A DNA stretch of 64,000 nt, taken from DASZVB01 sp035545855. Lineage in GTDB: Bacteria; Myxococcota_A; Polyangia; Polyangiales; Polyangiaceae. The DNA lies in assembly GCA_035545855.1 (NCBI GenBank), contig DASZXK010000157.1:4774-68773 (forward strand), read 5' to 3'. Both the position numbers and the translations under genes were made by a program. Below are positions 34,837 through 44,411 of this stretch, piece by piece (the first letter of the stretch is position 1; each line of letters opens with the position of its first letter). The notes under the pieces were generated by a model. The model was not told the DNA's origin. It was given only the letters and a program-made list of their open reading frames with translations, and did no database searches.

Positions 34837-36311
34837 TCCGAGCGCTCCGCCGTTTCCGACCGGTCCCTCGCCCGCGGGAGATCGACGACGAAGCAGGCAC
34901 CGCGAGGCCGCGTCGCGTCCAGCGCGATCGTGCCTCCCGCGCTCTCCACCAGGCCGCGACAGACCGCGAGGCCGAGCCCCGTGCCCTTTCCGACCTCCTT
35001 GGTGGTCACGAACGGCTCGAACAGACGACTCACGACTTCCGGCGAGACGCCCGGTCCGTCGTCCTCGACCTGGAGGCGGACTCCGAGCGCAGACGGAGCC
35101 GCCACGACCCGGACCCGCCCGGCGCCGCCGCACGCGTCCGCGGCGTTCAGGAGGAGGTTCAAGAGCACCTGCACGAGCTGCTCTCGCGAGAGGGTCACGA
35201 GCGGCAGTCCGGGCGCGACGTCCAGCGCGAGGTCGACGTCGCGCATCGACTTCTGGGGCACGAGGAGCTGCGCCGTGTCCTGCACGGCCGCCTCCACGTC
35301 GCCCGGCGTGACGGGAGCGCCGGTCGCCGCGGCGGCGGGGCGCGCGAAATCCAGCAGGTTTCGCACGATGACGTGGATGCGCTCCGTCTCCCGCCGGATG
35401 CGCGCCACGAAGTCCCGCTGCTCGGTCTCGTCGAGGCCTCCCGCGAGGAGGAGATCTTCCAGCCCGAGGAGCGCCGCAATCGGGTTTCCGACCTCGTGCG
35501 CGAGCCCCGCGGCGAGGCGCCCGACGGAGGCGAGCCGCTCCGAGCGCACGAGTCGATCCTGAGCCTCACGGAGGCTCGCGGTCGCGCGTTCGACCTCGTC
35601 GATCTTGTTCCGGAGCGCTTGCTCCTCGCTGAGGAGACGTTCCGTCATCGTGCGGAAGCTGTCGCCCAGCTCCTCGAGCTCGCGCGCGCCCGACTTCGGG
35701 ACGTCCAGACGCCGTGCGCCCCCGGCGACGCGCTCCGCCGCGCGCGAGAGCTCGTCCAGCGGCGTCACGATGAACCGCGTCAGCGCGAGGTACGACACGA
35801 CGAGGAGCGACAGCGCGACGAGCCCCATGTAGAGCGCGGAGAACCGCATGACGGGAGCGACGCGAGCCGCCTCCGCGTCCGTCCGGAGCACCGCGACCAC
35901 CGCGCCCTCCGCGTCGGGCACGACGACGGCGATGGCCGCCCCGTGGCTCGTCACCACGCGACGAACGGCTTCTCGATGAGCGTCCACGGGGCCGAGCGAG
36001 CCGAGCGCGGACGCTTCGCCGACCTGCTTCGTCACGCGGCCTTCCCGGTCGAGCAACGCGAGCGCGAGCACGCCCGTGTCCCCCACGTTCGCGGCGAGGA
36101 GCGGGCCGAGGTCCTCCCCGGGACGCCTCGTCTGGGCCTCGGCGACCTCCCCGGCGATGACCCGCCCGAGCGCCCGAGCGCTCGTTTCGCGCACTTCCTG
36201 AAGTGTGAAGCGCGCGTACGTCGCGACCGCGAAGTAGAGCGGCAGAAACGCCGCGAGGAGCAGGCCCCCGAGGAGCAGCAGGATCTGGAGCCTGAGTCCG
36301 GGGCGGGCCAC
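34833..36311 (-). CDS. Membrane-bound sensor histidine kinase (NtrB-like transmitter)
   Basis: 492 residues from GTG 36311. Membrane segment about 8-30, a periplasmic sensor of about 125 residues, a second segment about 157-177, then HAMP (to about 230), coiled coil, HisKA with phospho-acceptor H272 in 'GLAHEVGNP', and HATPase_c with N-box 'NLLLNAADAC', G1 'EDDGPGV', and G2 'GKGTGLGL'. No receiver domain is attached. The H-box belongs to the NtrB/HPK4 class, whose partners are often sigma54 activators. It is coupled by ATGA overlap to the hydrolase gene and divergent from the cyclase at 36.4 kb. Confidence 0.93.
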   Translation of the reverse strand: MARPGLRLQILLLLGGLLLAAFLPLYFAVATYARFTLQEVRETSARALGRVIAGEVAEAQTRRPGEDLGPLLAANVGDTGVLALALLDREGRVTKQVGEASALGSLGPVDAHREAVRRVVTSHGAAIAVVVPDAEGAVVAVLRTDAEAARVAPVMRFSALYMGLVALSLLVVSYLALTRFIVTPLDELSRAAERVAGGARRLDVPKSGARELEELGDSFRTMTERLLSEEQALRNKIDEVERATASLREAQDRLVRSERLASVGRLAAGLAHEVGNPIAALLGLEDLLLAGGLDETEQRDFVARIRRETERIHVIVRNLLDFARPAAAATGAPVTPGDVEAAVQDTAQLLVPQKSMRDVDLALDVAPGLPLVTLSREQLVQVLLNLLLNAADACGGAGRVRVVAAPSALGVRLQVEDDGPGVSPEVVSRLFEPFVTTKEVGKGTGLGLAVCRGLVESAGGTIALDATRPRGACFVVDLPRARDRSETAERSE

Positions 36312-36387
36312 GGTCTTCCCCTCATAGTGCCGTAATTTCCGGAAAGTGGGCCCCTTTACGGGCGGTCTGTTACGGCCCGGGTTCCCG

Positions 36388-38544
36388 ATGGACCCGCTCG
36401 TCCGCGCCGCACTGTCCGTTCAGGAGCTCGCGCGACGCGGGCTCGGAACGGCCGTCGCCGCGCTCTTCGGGGCGATGCTGGTGCTCCACGCGGGCGGCGC
36501 GCTCCCCCCGAGCGTCGCCGTGGTCGTCGCGGGAGCGTATGGGGCGTCCCTCGGGTTCCGTGCATACCGGCGGCTCCGGCGGATCGCCCCGAGGAAGACG
36601 GCCGTCCTCGACGCCGACCTCTTCTCGCACCTCGCGGTCCTCGTATTCCTCGTGATTCTCCACGCGCCGGGCGGCCTCGACGGGCCGTACTACCCGGCCG
36701 TCTACGCCTTCGTGATGCTGACGGCGGCCTTCGCTCGCCCGGTCGCGACCGTCGTGACGGCGTGCTTCGCCGTGCTGCTCGAGGCGGGTCTCGGCGAGTT
36801 CGCGTTCGGCCGTGCGGCGAAGGACGTGCTTCCGCACGCGGTCCTCGTGGCCGCCTTCTCCGTCTTGAACCTGCTCGTCTTCCGCGCCGAGATCACGCGG
36901 GTCCGGCGGCTCTCGCGGGCGCGCCTCGACGGCGAGCTCGAGCGGATGCGCGAGGACGCGCGCTCGTACCGTCTCATCGGCGCGCCGACCTCGGCGGTCG
37001 ATCCCACGTCGAGCCCGTTTCATCCGGCGCCCAAGGGCGATCCCGAGCGGCTGCTCCGATCCAGCGTCGACCACATTCACCAGACGCTCGAGTTCTCGCT
37101 CCGGCTCCTCCGGAGGTCCCTCGGGCTCCGGACGGCCGCCCTCCTCTGGGCGACCGACGGCGGGTCCGTCCTGACGCTCCGCGCGATCAGCACGGACGAC
37201 CCCGACGTCTACCGGGGCCCGTTCCGCGCGGAGGAGGGGCTCTTCGGGGCCGCGTCGCGGAGCGGCGAACCCATCGCGCTCGCCGACTCTCGTGCGCGCC
37301 GTCACGTGCCCTTCTACAAGACCCCGCCGCCCATCGAGTCCGTGTGCGTGGTGCCGGTGCGCGACCACGGGAGCCACCGCGGCCTCCTCGTCGTCGACCG
37401 CACGGAGCGCTCGCCGTTCTCACCGGCGGACCTCGCGCTCCTCTCCGGCGTGTCGGATTTCGTCGTCCGCGCGATCGAGAACGAGCGCGTCTTCGTGCAG
37501 CTCGAGCGAGCGAAGGTCGAGCAGGGAAAGCTCTACCGCGCCGTCGACTGCCTCGCCGCTGCGACGACGGAGGCCCAGGTCATCGAGGCCGGAGTCTCGA
37601 GCGCGCGCGAGCTCGCGTCGTTCGATTTCGCAGTCGTCACGCTCTTTCACCGCAACGGGCGCGAAGGGGTCCACGAGATCTGCGCGGCGAGCGGAGAAGG
37701 CACCGCCGAGCTCGTCGGGCAGACGTTCCGCCACAACGGCGGGCTCGTCTCCATGGTCGTCACGAACAAGCATCCGCTTCCCTTTCGGGGCGACTACGAC
37801 GGCGAGAAGCAGATGGTGTTCACGAAGCGGCTGAAGCCGCCCGCGGTCCCGTCGCTCGTGGTGCTCCCGCTCTCCGTGCACGACAACGTCCTCGGGACGC
37901 TCGTGCTCGGCGCGAGCCAGAAGGGCGCGTTCGGCGACTCCGTTCGCACGACGCTCGAGGTGCTCTCGCGGCACATTGCCGTCTCGCTCGCGAACGCCCG
38001 CATGGTGAAGCGCCTCGAGGACCTCGCGACGACCGACGGGCTCACCGGGCTCTACAACAAGCGGACGCTCCTCGAGCTCGGTAAGCAGAAGATCCGGGCG
38101 GCCGCGCGCTTCGACCACCCGCTCAGCGTGCTCGTCTGCGACATCGATCATTTCAAGAAGGTGAACGACACGCACGGCCACGACGTCGGAGACGTCGTCA
38201 TCAAGGGCTTCGCCGACGTGCTCCGGCGGACGAAGCGCGACACGGACGCCGTGGGTCGCTTCGGCGGCGAGGAGTTCGTGCTCGTGTGCGAGGAGACGGA
38301 CGGAGAAGGGGCGAAGCTCCTCGGCGAACGCATCCGGCAGGAGCTCGAGGCGACCACCTTCCACGTGAAGGACGGCCCGCTCCAGGTCACCTGCTCCGTC
38401 GGCATCGCGACGTTCCCCGAGGCCGGCACGGACTGGGAGCAGCTCTTCAAGGCGACCGACGAAGCGCTCTACGCCTCGAAGCGCGGCGGACGGAACCGGG
38501 TCACGGTGCACGCGCCGGGGAAGAAGAAGGGCGCCGCGGCGTGA
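36388..38544 (+). CDS. Membrane GAF-GAF-GGDEF diguanylate cyclase
   Basis: 718 residues from ATG 36388 (GTG 36346 adds 14 residues). About five N-terminal membrane segments (to roughly residue 175), then two GAF-type domains (about 220-375 and 385-545), then GGDEF with GGEEF at 626-630 and RxxD I-site (R-D-T-D) just before it. The cyclase should therefore make c-di-GMP with product inhibition. 'LTGLYNKRTLLE' and 'VCDIDHFKKVND' are the usual GGDEF blocks. Shares a divergent upstream region with the histidine kinase, so both may respond to one signal. Confidence 0.93.
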   Translation: MDPLVRAALSVQELARRGLGTAVAALFGAMLVLHAGGALPPSVAVVVAGAYGASLGFRAYRRLRRIAPRKTAVLDADLFSHLAVLVFLVILHAPGGLDGPYYPAVYAFVMLTAAFARPVATVVTACFAVLLEAGLGEFAFGRAAKDVLPHAVLVAAFSVLNLLVFRAEITRVRRLSRARLDGELERMREDARSYRLIGAPTSAVDPTSSPFHPAPKGDPERLLRSSVDHIHQTLEFSLRLLRRSLGLRTAALLWATDGGSVLTLRAISTDDPDVYRGPFRAEEGLFGAASRSGEPIALADSRARRHVPFYKTPPPIESVCVVPVRDHGSHRGLLVVDRTERSPFSPADLALLSGVSDFVVRAIENERVFVQLERAKVEQGKLYRAVDCLAAATTEAQVIEAGVSSARELASFDFAVVTLFHRNGREGVHEICAASGEGTAELVGQTFRHNGGLVSMVVTNKHPLPFRGDYDGEKQMVFTKRLKPPAVPSLVVLPLSVHDNVLGTLVLGASQKGAFGDSVRTTLEVLSRHIAVSLANARMVKRLEDLATTDGLTGLYNKRTLLELGKQKIRAAARFDHPLSVLVCDIDHFKKVNDTHGHDVGDVVIKGFADVLRRTKRDTDAVGRFGGEEFVLVCEETDGEGAKLLGERIRQELEATTFHVKDGPLQVTCSVGIATFPEAGTDWEQLFKATDEALYASKRGGRNRVTVHAPGKKKGAAA

Positions 38545-38587
38545 CGCTCTCCTCCCCGCAGTTCGGCGAGATCATCGTGCTTCGAGC

Positions 38588-39184
38588 TCACGCGATCCGC
38601 CGGAACGCCATCTTCGCCGCCCGTGCGGCGGCGCCGTCGGCGTCCTCGCGGTCCCCGATGACGAGACTCCGCTCCGGGGCGACGCCGAGGCGCTCCGCCG
38701 CGAGGAGATACCCGGCGGGATCCGGCTTGAGCCGCGGGGGACCGCCCGGTTCTCCACTCGCCACGACCTCATCGAACAGGTCCGCGACGCCGGCGGCCGC
38801 GAGTTTCTTGCGCGCGGGGTAGTCGCTCACGAGCGCGGTCTTTCCGCCCCGCTCCCGGAAGCTCCGGATCTCCGCGAGGAGCGATCGCCGGAGGAACCTC
38901 TTGATCCACGGTCCGGGTCGCTCGTGCATCCATTCCGTCACGAGCCGCGAGACCTCGTCCGGACTCCTGCCGAGATCTCGCGCGGTGAGCTCGATCTGGG
39001 CGCGATACGGATCTTCACCCGCGACGCCGTCCGCGCGGAGCTCCTCGTGGGCGTGCCGGAACCGCCGGAGGATCCGGACGGCGCTCGCGCCGAAGAGCAA
39101 GAGCTCCGCGGCCATCGCCGCCTTCACGGGGAGCGGGCGATAGAGGGTGCCGTCGAGGTCGACGAGCCAGGCCTCGTGCTCCAT
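38588..39184 (-). CDS. HAD-superfamily phosphatase
   Basis: 198 residues from ATG 39184. Motif I 'WLVDLDGTL' (DxDGT), motif II 'TALVSD' (Ser), motif III Lys in 'LKPDPAGY' and motif IV 'VIGDREDAD' are all present, with an alpha-helical cap between I and II, as in subfamily I phosphoglycolate-type phosphatases. Substrate unknown. Convergent with the cyclase gene, divergent from the PNPOx-like gene. Confidence 0.87.
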   Translation of the reverse strand: MEHEAWLVDLDGTLYRPLPVKAAMAAELLLFGASAVRILRRFRHAHEELRADGVAGEDPYRAQIELTARDLGRSPDEVSRLVTEWMHERPGPWIKRFLRRSLLAEIRSFRERGGKTALVSDYPARKKLAAAGVADLFDEVVASGEPGGPPRLKPDPAGYLLAAERLGVAPERSLVIGDREDADGAAARAAKMAFRRIA

Positions 39185-39235
39185 GATGCAGACCTTCCTA
39201 CCACCAAACCGTGGTCCGACGGAGGAGCTCGCGCG

Positions 39236-39796
39236 ATGGGCAAAGTTCAGGAAACGATCGACCTCGGCATGCGCGAGCTCATCCTCGCGCAGAAGATGTT
39301 CTTCGTCGCGTCCGCACCCTCCGGGCCGGGCGGCCACGTGAACCTCTCGCCGAAGGGGCTGGACACGTTCCGCATCCTGGACGACCGCACCGTCGCTTAC
39401 CTGGACTTCGTGGGGAGCGGCGTCGAGACGATCGCGCATCTCCGGGAAAACGGACGCGTGGTGCTCATGTTCTGCGCCTTCGAGGGGCCGCCCAAGATCG
39501 TGAGGCTCCACGGTCGCGGGGAGGCGCTCGAGCCGGGGACCGCGGAGTTCGAGCGCCTCCGCCCGACCTTCCCGGACGCCGTCGGTGTGCGCTCGATCAT
39601 CGTCGTTCACGTCGCGCGCGCGAGCGATTCGTGCGGCTTCGCCGTCCCCCTCTACGAGTACAAGGGAGACCGGCAGGTGCTCGGCGCCTGGGCCGAGAAG
39701 AAGGGTGAAGAAGGCCTCGCGGACTACCAGCGGAAGAAGAACGCCGAGAGCATCGACGGGCTCCCCGGGCTCCGCTGGACCTCCGACGCGGAGTGA
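39236..39796 (+). CDS. Pyridoxamine 5'-phosphate oxidase-like FMN-binding protein
   Basis: 186 residues from ATG 39236. 'FFVASAPSGPGGHVNLSPKGLDTFRILDD' and 'VVLMFCAFEGPPKIVRLHGRG' match the PNPOx-like split-barrel family that binds FMN or F420 and carries out redox reactions or stress-related roles. 'ETIAHLRENGRVV' is the standard core. It lacks the C-terminal substrate-binding part of true PdxH, so it is unlikely to make PLP. Single gene, convergent with the VWA lipoprotein gene. Confidence 0.85.
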   Translation: MGKVQETIDLGMRELILAQKMFFVASAPSGPGGHVNLSPKGLDTFRILDDRTVAYLDFVGSGVETIAHLRENGRVVLMFCAFEGPPKIVRLHGRGEALEPGTAEFERLRPTFPDAVGVRSIIVVHVARASDSCGFAVPLYEYKGDRQVLGAWAEKKGEEGLADYQRKKNAESIDGLPGLRWTSDAE

Positions 39797-39799
39797 CGC

Positions 39800-41134
39800 T
39801 CAGCGGGGCGGCCTCGGCGCGTTGGTCTTGCACCCGTAGGAGACGTCGAGCTTCGCCCCCGCGCCGGCGCCGGTCACCGTGTCGCACGTCGCCTTGCAGA
39901 GGCGGATCGTCTTCGGCGCGGCGGGGTCGTCGTAGTACCAGCCGCCCGTCGTGGCGTCGCACGCGTTCTCGCTCGCGACGCCCGTGATCTGGGTGCTCTC
40001 GGTCGCGCTGGTGGAGTAGACGAGGTTCACGAGCGCCGGATCGAACTGCTTGTTCTCCGGGGGCGGCGGGAGCTTGTACTCGCAGGGGATGACGGTGGAG
40101 AGCTGGATCTGCTTCAGTGCCTCGGCGATCGCGGACCCATCGCCGCCGCCGACGCTCCAGTAGTGGCACGTCGGCTCGCCCGCGCAGAAATCGGGCCCGT
40201 GCTCGAATCCGCCGCCCGCGACGGCGAGCTGTTCGAGGTTCGCCGGCGTCGCGCCGGTCATGCCGATGATGTACGTCTTGATGCCCGTCGCGGTCAGGTG
40301 ATCGGAGAGGATCTTCGCGAGCGTCGGGATGTCCCCGCTGCAGCCGTTGGGGTCTCCGTCCGTGATGAGGACGCCGATCATCACGCGGCCCGGGGTGACG
40401 TTGTCCGCGGTGAAATCCGCGATGCCGTGGAGCGCGGACTCGATGTGCGTGCCGAGTCCACCCGCCGGCGTATCCGCTTCGAGCGCCGCGACGAGCGGAT
40501 CCGTCACCTGGACGGGGAGGAGCGTGAGGGGCACCACCGGAGTCGCTTCCGAGTTGTCGGGGCCTCCGGTGCAGACGTCGTTCTCGGACGTCATGAACTG
40601 GAGCGCCGCGCGATTCCCCTTGGACGCCTGCGACGTGAAGTACGACGCGAGGGCGTTCGTCGCGAAGCACCACTTGTCGGCCACCTGGGGCGGCTGGGAG
40701 AGATCGATCGGGCAGTCGGGCGCGCCGGGCCCGGTGTTCACGTTCGCGCCGGTGCCGTTCTGCCCCATGCTCGCGGTGTGATCCTGGATCACGTACATGT
40801 CGAGCTGGATCGCTTCGACGCCCGACTCGGTGCCGGCGCACTGCTGGAAGCCGCCGTCCGGGAGCCGGTCGCCGCCGTCGAGAGTTCCGCCGACCAGGCC
40901 GCCGCCCGTGAAGATGCCGCCGCCTTCGCCATTTCCGGTGCCGCCCGCGCCGTCGCTGCTCGCGCCTCCCGCTCCTGGAACGCCGGAGTCCGCTCCTCCG
41001 GGACGCGTCGCGGGGCCCGCGGCGGCGCCGCTGCTCCCGCCGCCACACGCCGCTGCCCAGGCGAGTGCGGGGACCGCTCCGAGTAGTGAAACGAGGCGCG
41101 CGCGACGAAGGCCGGACGAAGAGGAGATCTGCAT
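39800..41134 (-). CDS. VWA-domain lipoprotein with Cys-containing C-terminal cap
   Basis: 444 residues from ATG 41134. The signal ends in A-A-A-C, giving a lipoprotein. A long Gly/Ser/Ala linker leads to a VWA domain whose MIDAS is D-H-T-A-S ('YVIQDHTASMGQN'), with 'VLITDGDPNGC' as the conserved Asp-Gly turn. A final ~90 residues ('CEYKLPPPPE' ... 'GGWYYDD' ... 'IRLCKATC' ... 'LDVSYGC') form a Cys cap repeated in the giant protein at 56-61.6 kb. VWA proteins usually mediate metal-dependent adhesion. Downstream end of the Hsp70 run, 177 bases after it. Confidence 0.82.
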   Translation of the reverse strand: MQISSSSGLRRARLVSLLGAVPALAWAAACGGGSSGAAAGPATRPGGADSGVPGAGGASSDGAGGTGNGEGGGIFTGGGLVGGTLDGGDRLPDGGFQQCAGTESGVEAIQLDMYVIQDHTASMGQNGTGANVNTGPGAPDCPIDLSQPPQVADKWCFATNALASYFTSQASKGNRAALQFMTSENDVCTGGPDNSEATPVVPLTLLPVQVTDPLVAALEADTPAGGLGTHIESALHGIADFTADNVTPGRVMIGVLITDGDPNGCSGDIPTLAKILSDHLTATGIKTYIIGMTGATPANLEQLAVAGGGFEHGPDFCAGEPTCHYWSVGGGDGSAIAEALKQIQLSTVIPCEYKLPPPPENKQFDPALVNLVYSTSATESTQITGVASENACDATTGGWYYDDPAAPKTIRLCKATCDTVTGAGAGAKLDVSYGCKTNAPRPPR

Positions 41135-41311
41135 GGCTGAGCTTCCTGACGTCGTCCACCGCCGACGTCGAGCGGCCAATCGTACACCTCGGGCGCGCTC
41201 GGGTGACCTTTGCTCCGCGACGAAACGCGTTTACGAAGGCCGAGTTCACGAGGAATTCACCCGCGCACGCCTACATCGACCGACGTCCGCCTCCACGGGA
41301 ACGCGAGCCGG

Positions 41312-44050
41312 TCAGTCTCGATTCTCGTCCGAGAGCACGAGCCCGACGGGCAGCGATTCGCCGAAGAACTCGCTCGAGTCGGACGCGACGAGCGGCACGA
41401 CTTCGCGGAGCGACAGGATCCACTCCGCGGGCGAATGGGTCGCTTCGAGTCGTTTCGCGACCTGTTCCCGGAGCGAATCGGACACGTCGCGCGTCCGGTC
41501 CCCGGTGAAGCGCGCGATGGTCGCCGCCGCGCGACCGGCGGTCGGCACCTCGTTCCATTTCTCGCGGAGCAAGTGGTCGAGCCATCGAGACGCTTCCGGC
41601 GCCGGAACGACGTGATGCGCGCTCGCATAGGTGGGCATCCTCGCTCCGACGTGCGCGAGCGCCGTCCAGAGTCGCGGATCGCGGTCCGTCCAGGTTCGTT
41701 CGAGGATCCATCGGCCGAGCGCGGCGCGGCGTTCGGGCGGGAGGCGTTCGAGAGCCGCCGCGAGCGAGAGCATCTCGTCCCGGGCGAGCGGCTTGAACCC
41801 CTTCTTCTTCTTGCCCGTGTCGGTGTCCGTCGAGAGAAACGGGTCCAGCAGGTCGCGCACGCGGGTCTGGGCCGGCTCGAGCAGGCCCCCGGAGACGCGC
41901 CGGAACGCGATGAAGAATTGCTGCTGGTTCCGCGCCTCGTCGCCGAACTGGAGGAGCTCCGGGAAGAGCGGGACGAGCTTGCCGACCCGATCGCCGTCCT
42001 TCGGGTGGCCGTAGCCGGGGCGAAGACAGAACCCCGCGAGCATCCAGAACACGCGTTCGTGATCGGCCGACCGCTTCCGGGCTCGCGGCTCCTTCGCGAG
42101 CACGTCGAACAGCGCGCGCGTCGTCTCGGTCGTCCAGGTCGCGCGCTCGCCCAGGATGCGCTCGAGCTCTCGGACCAGGTGCTTTGCGGTCCGTGGATCC
42201 GCGTCGGCGCGCCCTGGCCCGAAGGCGCTCTCCACGAGGGCCTCGGCCTGGACGAGCTTCGGATCCTTCGGACGCGTGGAGGGCAGGGGACGCACGGACG
42301 GCCGGGCGGTCGGCGCCCGGAGATCGAACGCGAGGCGATGGCGCGCGCGTGCTCCGTCCTCCCGCGGCGCGGTCTCGACGCAGGCGAGGTCGAGCGTACC
42401 GACCGAACCGAGCTCTCCTTCGAGCTCCACCGGGACGCGGCTCCCGCGCCGCTGGTCCCCCGCGTCGAAGCTCGCGACGAGCGACGGGAGCGAGTCCAGC
42501 GAATCGTCCACCGTCACGACGTCGCCCGGCGCGTGCGCGCCGCGATCGGCCGAGAGCAGATCGAACCGAACGGGCTCGCCGACGACGAGCGAGAGCCCCG
42601 GAACCACGACGACGTGCCGGTCCCCCTCGAGCGACCCTCGCGGTACGACGCACACCGCGCGCGCCCGGTCCTTCTCCGGGGAGAGGCCGATGAAGTAGCT
42701 CCGCGGCGAACCGCCGCCGATGCGCACGCCGTGGCCGTGGAGGGCGAGGCCGTACGCGACGGCGCCGCGGGCGACCGCGACGTCCGGATCCGTGGCGCGC
42801 AGGTGGACGGGCCTCCTGCCGTAAGCCCGCGAGAACCAGTCGAAGAGGCGCTCGACGATCGCTTCCGCGTGAAAGACGCCGCCGTTCAGGAGCACGGCGT
42901 CGGGCCCCCGACCCTCCGCCACGTGCGTCGAGACGAACTCCGCGACGTGCCTCGTGATCGCCGGATCTCTTTCGTAGCGGAGGCCGAACGCGACGAGGCC
43001 CGAGCGTTTCCGCGCGGGGCGTTCGTCGCGCCCGACGTCGGGGAAGAAGCCGTCGAGGACGAGCGAAAGCACCTCGTCCCGCTCGAACGTGGTCCGGAGG
43101 ACCGAGCCGACGAGCGCAGAGCCCCGCGGTAGCAATCGCACCTCGGCGGACTCGGGCGCGTCTCGCGCGAGCAAGCGCTCCTTCGCCGCGCGCGCCGCCT
43201 GCACGAGCTCGGCGAACTGCGCCGCCGGGAGCCGGTCGCCCGGCGACAGCCGCGACTCGGCGATGTGCGCGAGGGAAAGGTCCATGTTGTCCCCGCCGAG
43301 GAGGACGTGTCGGCCGACCGCGACGCGGTCGAAGGCGAGCTCCGAGCCCGGCCGGCGCACCCGGACGAGCGTCAGATCCGTCGTGCCGCCGCCGACGTCG
43401 ACGACGAGGATGCGGGCCTCGTTCCGGCCGGTCCCGTCGAGGAGCGCTCCGAGCGTTTCCGTCCCGCGTTGCGCGAGGAAATCGTGAAACGCGGCGAGCG
43501 GCTCTTCGAGCAGGCGCACCGATAGGCCCGCCTCGCGCGCGGCCCGGAGCGTGAGCTCGCGCGCGACCTGGTCGAACGAGGCGGGGACGGTGAGCACGAT
43601 CTCCTGCTCCCGGAGGTCCCCGAGGGAGCCTCGGGCGGCGCTCACGACGTGCGCGAGGATCCGCCGGCTCGCGTCGACCGGCGAGACGCGAAACGCGGCC
43701 GGCAGCTCCGGGTCGGCGCCCCACGGCAGGATCGGACTCAGCCGGTCGACTTCCGCGTGGCAGAGCCAGCTCTTGGCGGACACGACGGCGCGACCCGCCG
43801 TGGCCTCGCCGCGGCGCCGCGCGAGCTTTCCGACGACGAACGGCGCGTCGCCCCACGGATCGTCTTCCGTCTCGCCCTCGGGCGGAGCGAACAGCACCGA
43901 CGGGAGCAGGCGTTCTTCCGCGACCTGCCCGCGATCGACGAGCTGCGCGAGGGGGACGACGCGGGGCACCGCCCCGGCGCGGATCTCGGCGGTCGCGAGG
44001 ACGGTGTTCGTCGTGCCGAGATCGATTCCGACGAGGCATCGCCCGGACAT
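41312..44050 (-). CDS. Hsp70-family protein with long C-terminal extension (DUF3731-like)
   Basis: 912 residues from ATG 44050. The N-terminal nucleotide-binding domain is clear: 'LVGIDLGTTNTVLA', 'SAKSWLCHAEVDR', 'EIVLTVPASFDQVAREL', 'LVVDVGGGTTDLTL' and 'LLGGDNMDLSLA'. A beta-sandwich-like part follows, and then about 330 helical residues beyond normal Hsp70 length, of a type that I associate with DUF3731. DnaJ and GrpE partners are not nearby, so it is probably a specialised chaperone rather than DnaK. It follows another Hsp70-like gene on the same strand after 361 bases. Confidence 0.88.
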   Translation of the reverse strand: MSGRCLVGIDLGTTNTVLATAEIRAGAVPRVVPLAQLVDRGQVAEERLLPSVLFAPPEGETEDDPWGDAPFVVGKLARRRGEATAGRAVVSAKSWLCHAEVDRLSPILPWGADPELPAAFRVSPVDASRRILAHVVSAARGSLGDLREQEIVLTVPASFDQVARELTLRAAREAGLSVRLLEEPLAAFHDFLAQRGTETLGALLDGTGRNEARILVVDVGGGTTDLTLVRVRRPGSELAFDRVAVGRHVLLGGDNMDLSLAHIAESRLSPGDRLPAAQFAELVQAARAAKERLLARDAPESAEVRLLPRGSALVGSVLRTTFERDEVLSLVLDGFFPDVGRDERPARKRSGLVAFGLRYERDPAITRHVAEFVSTHVAEGRGPDAVLLNGGVFHAEAIVERLFDWFSRAYGRRPVHLRATDPDVAVARGAVAYGLALHGHGVRIGGGSPRSYFIGLSPEKDRARAVCVVPRGSLEGDRHVVVVPGLSLVVGEPVRFDLLSADRGAHAPGDVVTVDDSLDSLPSLVASFDAGDQRRGSRVPVELEGELGSVGTLDLACVETAPREDGARARHRLAFDLRAPTARPSVRPLPSTRPKDPKLVQAEALVESAFGPGRADADPRTAKHLVRELERILGERATWTTETTRALFDVLAKEPRARKRSADHERVFWMLAGFCLRPGYGHPKDGDRVGKLVPLFPELLQFGDEARNQQQFFIAFRRVSGGLLEPAQTRVRDLLDPFLSTDTDTGKKKKGFKPLARDEMLSLAAALERLPPERRAALGRWILERTWTDRDPRLWTALAHVGARMPTYASAHHVVPAPEASRWLDHLLREKWNEVPTAGRAAATIARFTGDRTRDVSDSLREQVAKRLEATHSPAEWILSLREVVPLVASDSSEFFGESLPVGLVLSDENRD

Positions 44051-44411
44051 CTGCCGCGCGGATCATCCACGAGCCGGCGGGCGGCGCAACCTCGGGGGAA
44101 GGATCTCTCGGCTCGGTGCCGTCGCCGTCGCCCGGAGCGGCGAGCGACGGCACCGAGCCCTCGGACGTGGCCGACGAGAAAGCGCGCCAAGCAAAGGAAG
44201 CAGCCGGACGTCCGCCGCATGCAAAGCACGGCGCGTACCAGGGCGCGGGACCGGGAGCCTCGTCCGGAAAATCGAAGCACTGTCGCGTCGATCTCGACGC
44301 CGCGGGTCGTCGCCGGCGCGCGTGCCTCTGTGCCTCGGGGACCTGCTCCGTGATCGCGGTGTCACGGCGGCGCGCGCCCCCAGGTGCGAACGGTGCGTCG
44401 CACCGGGAAGT
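44051..44411. other. 361-bp gap between the two Hsp70-like genes with a long perfect hairpin
   Basis: No convincing gene. Arms GGCTCGGTGCCGTCGC at 44,110-44,125 and its exact inverted copy at 44,144-44,159 give a 16-bp stem with an 18-base loop, about 60 bases ahead of the downstream Hsp70 start. There is no T-run on either side, so it may be an mRNA-processing, stabilising or attenuator structure. The rest shows nothing I can name. Confidence 0.75.
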
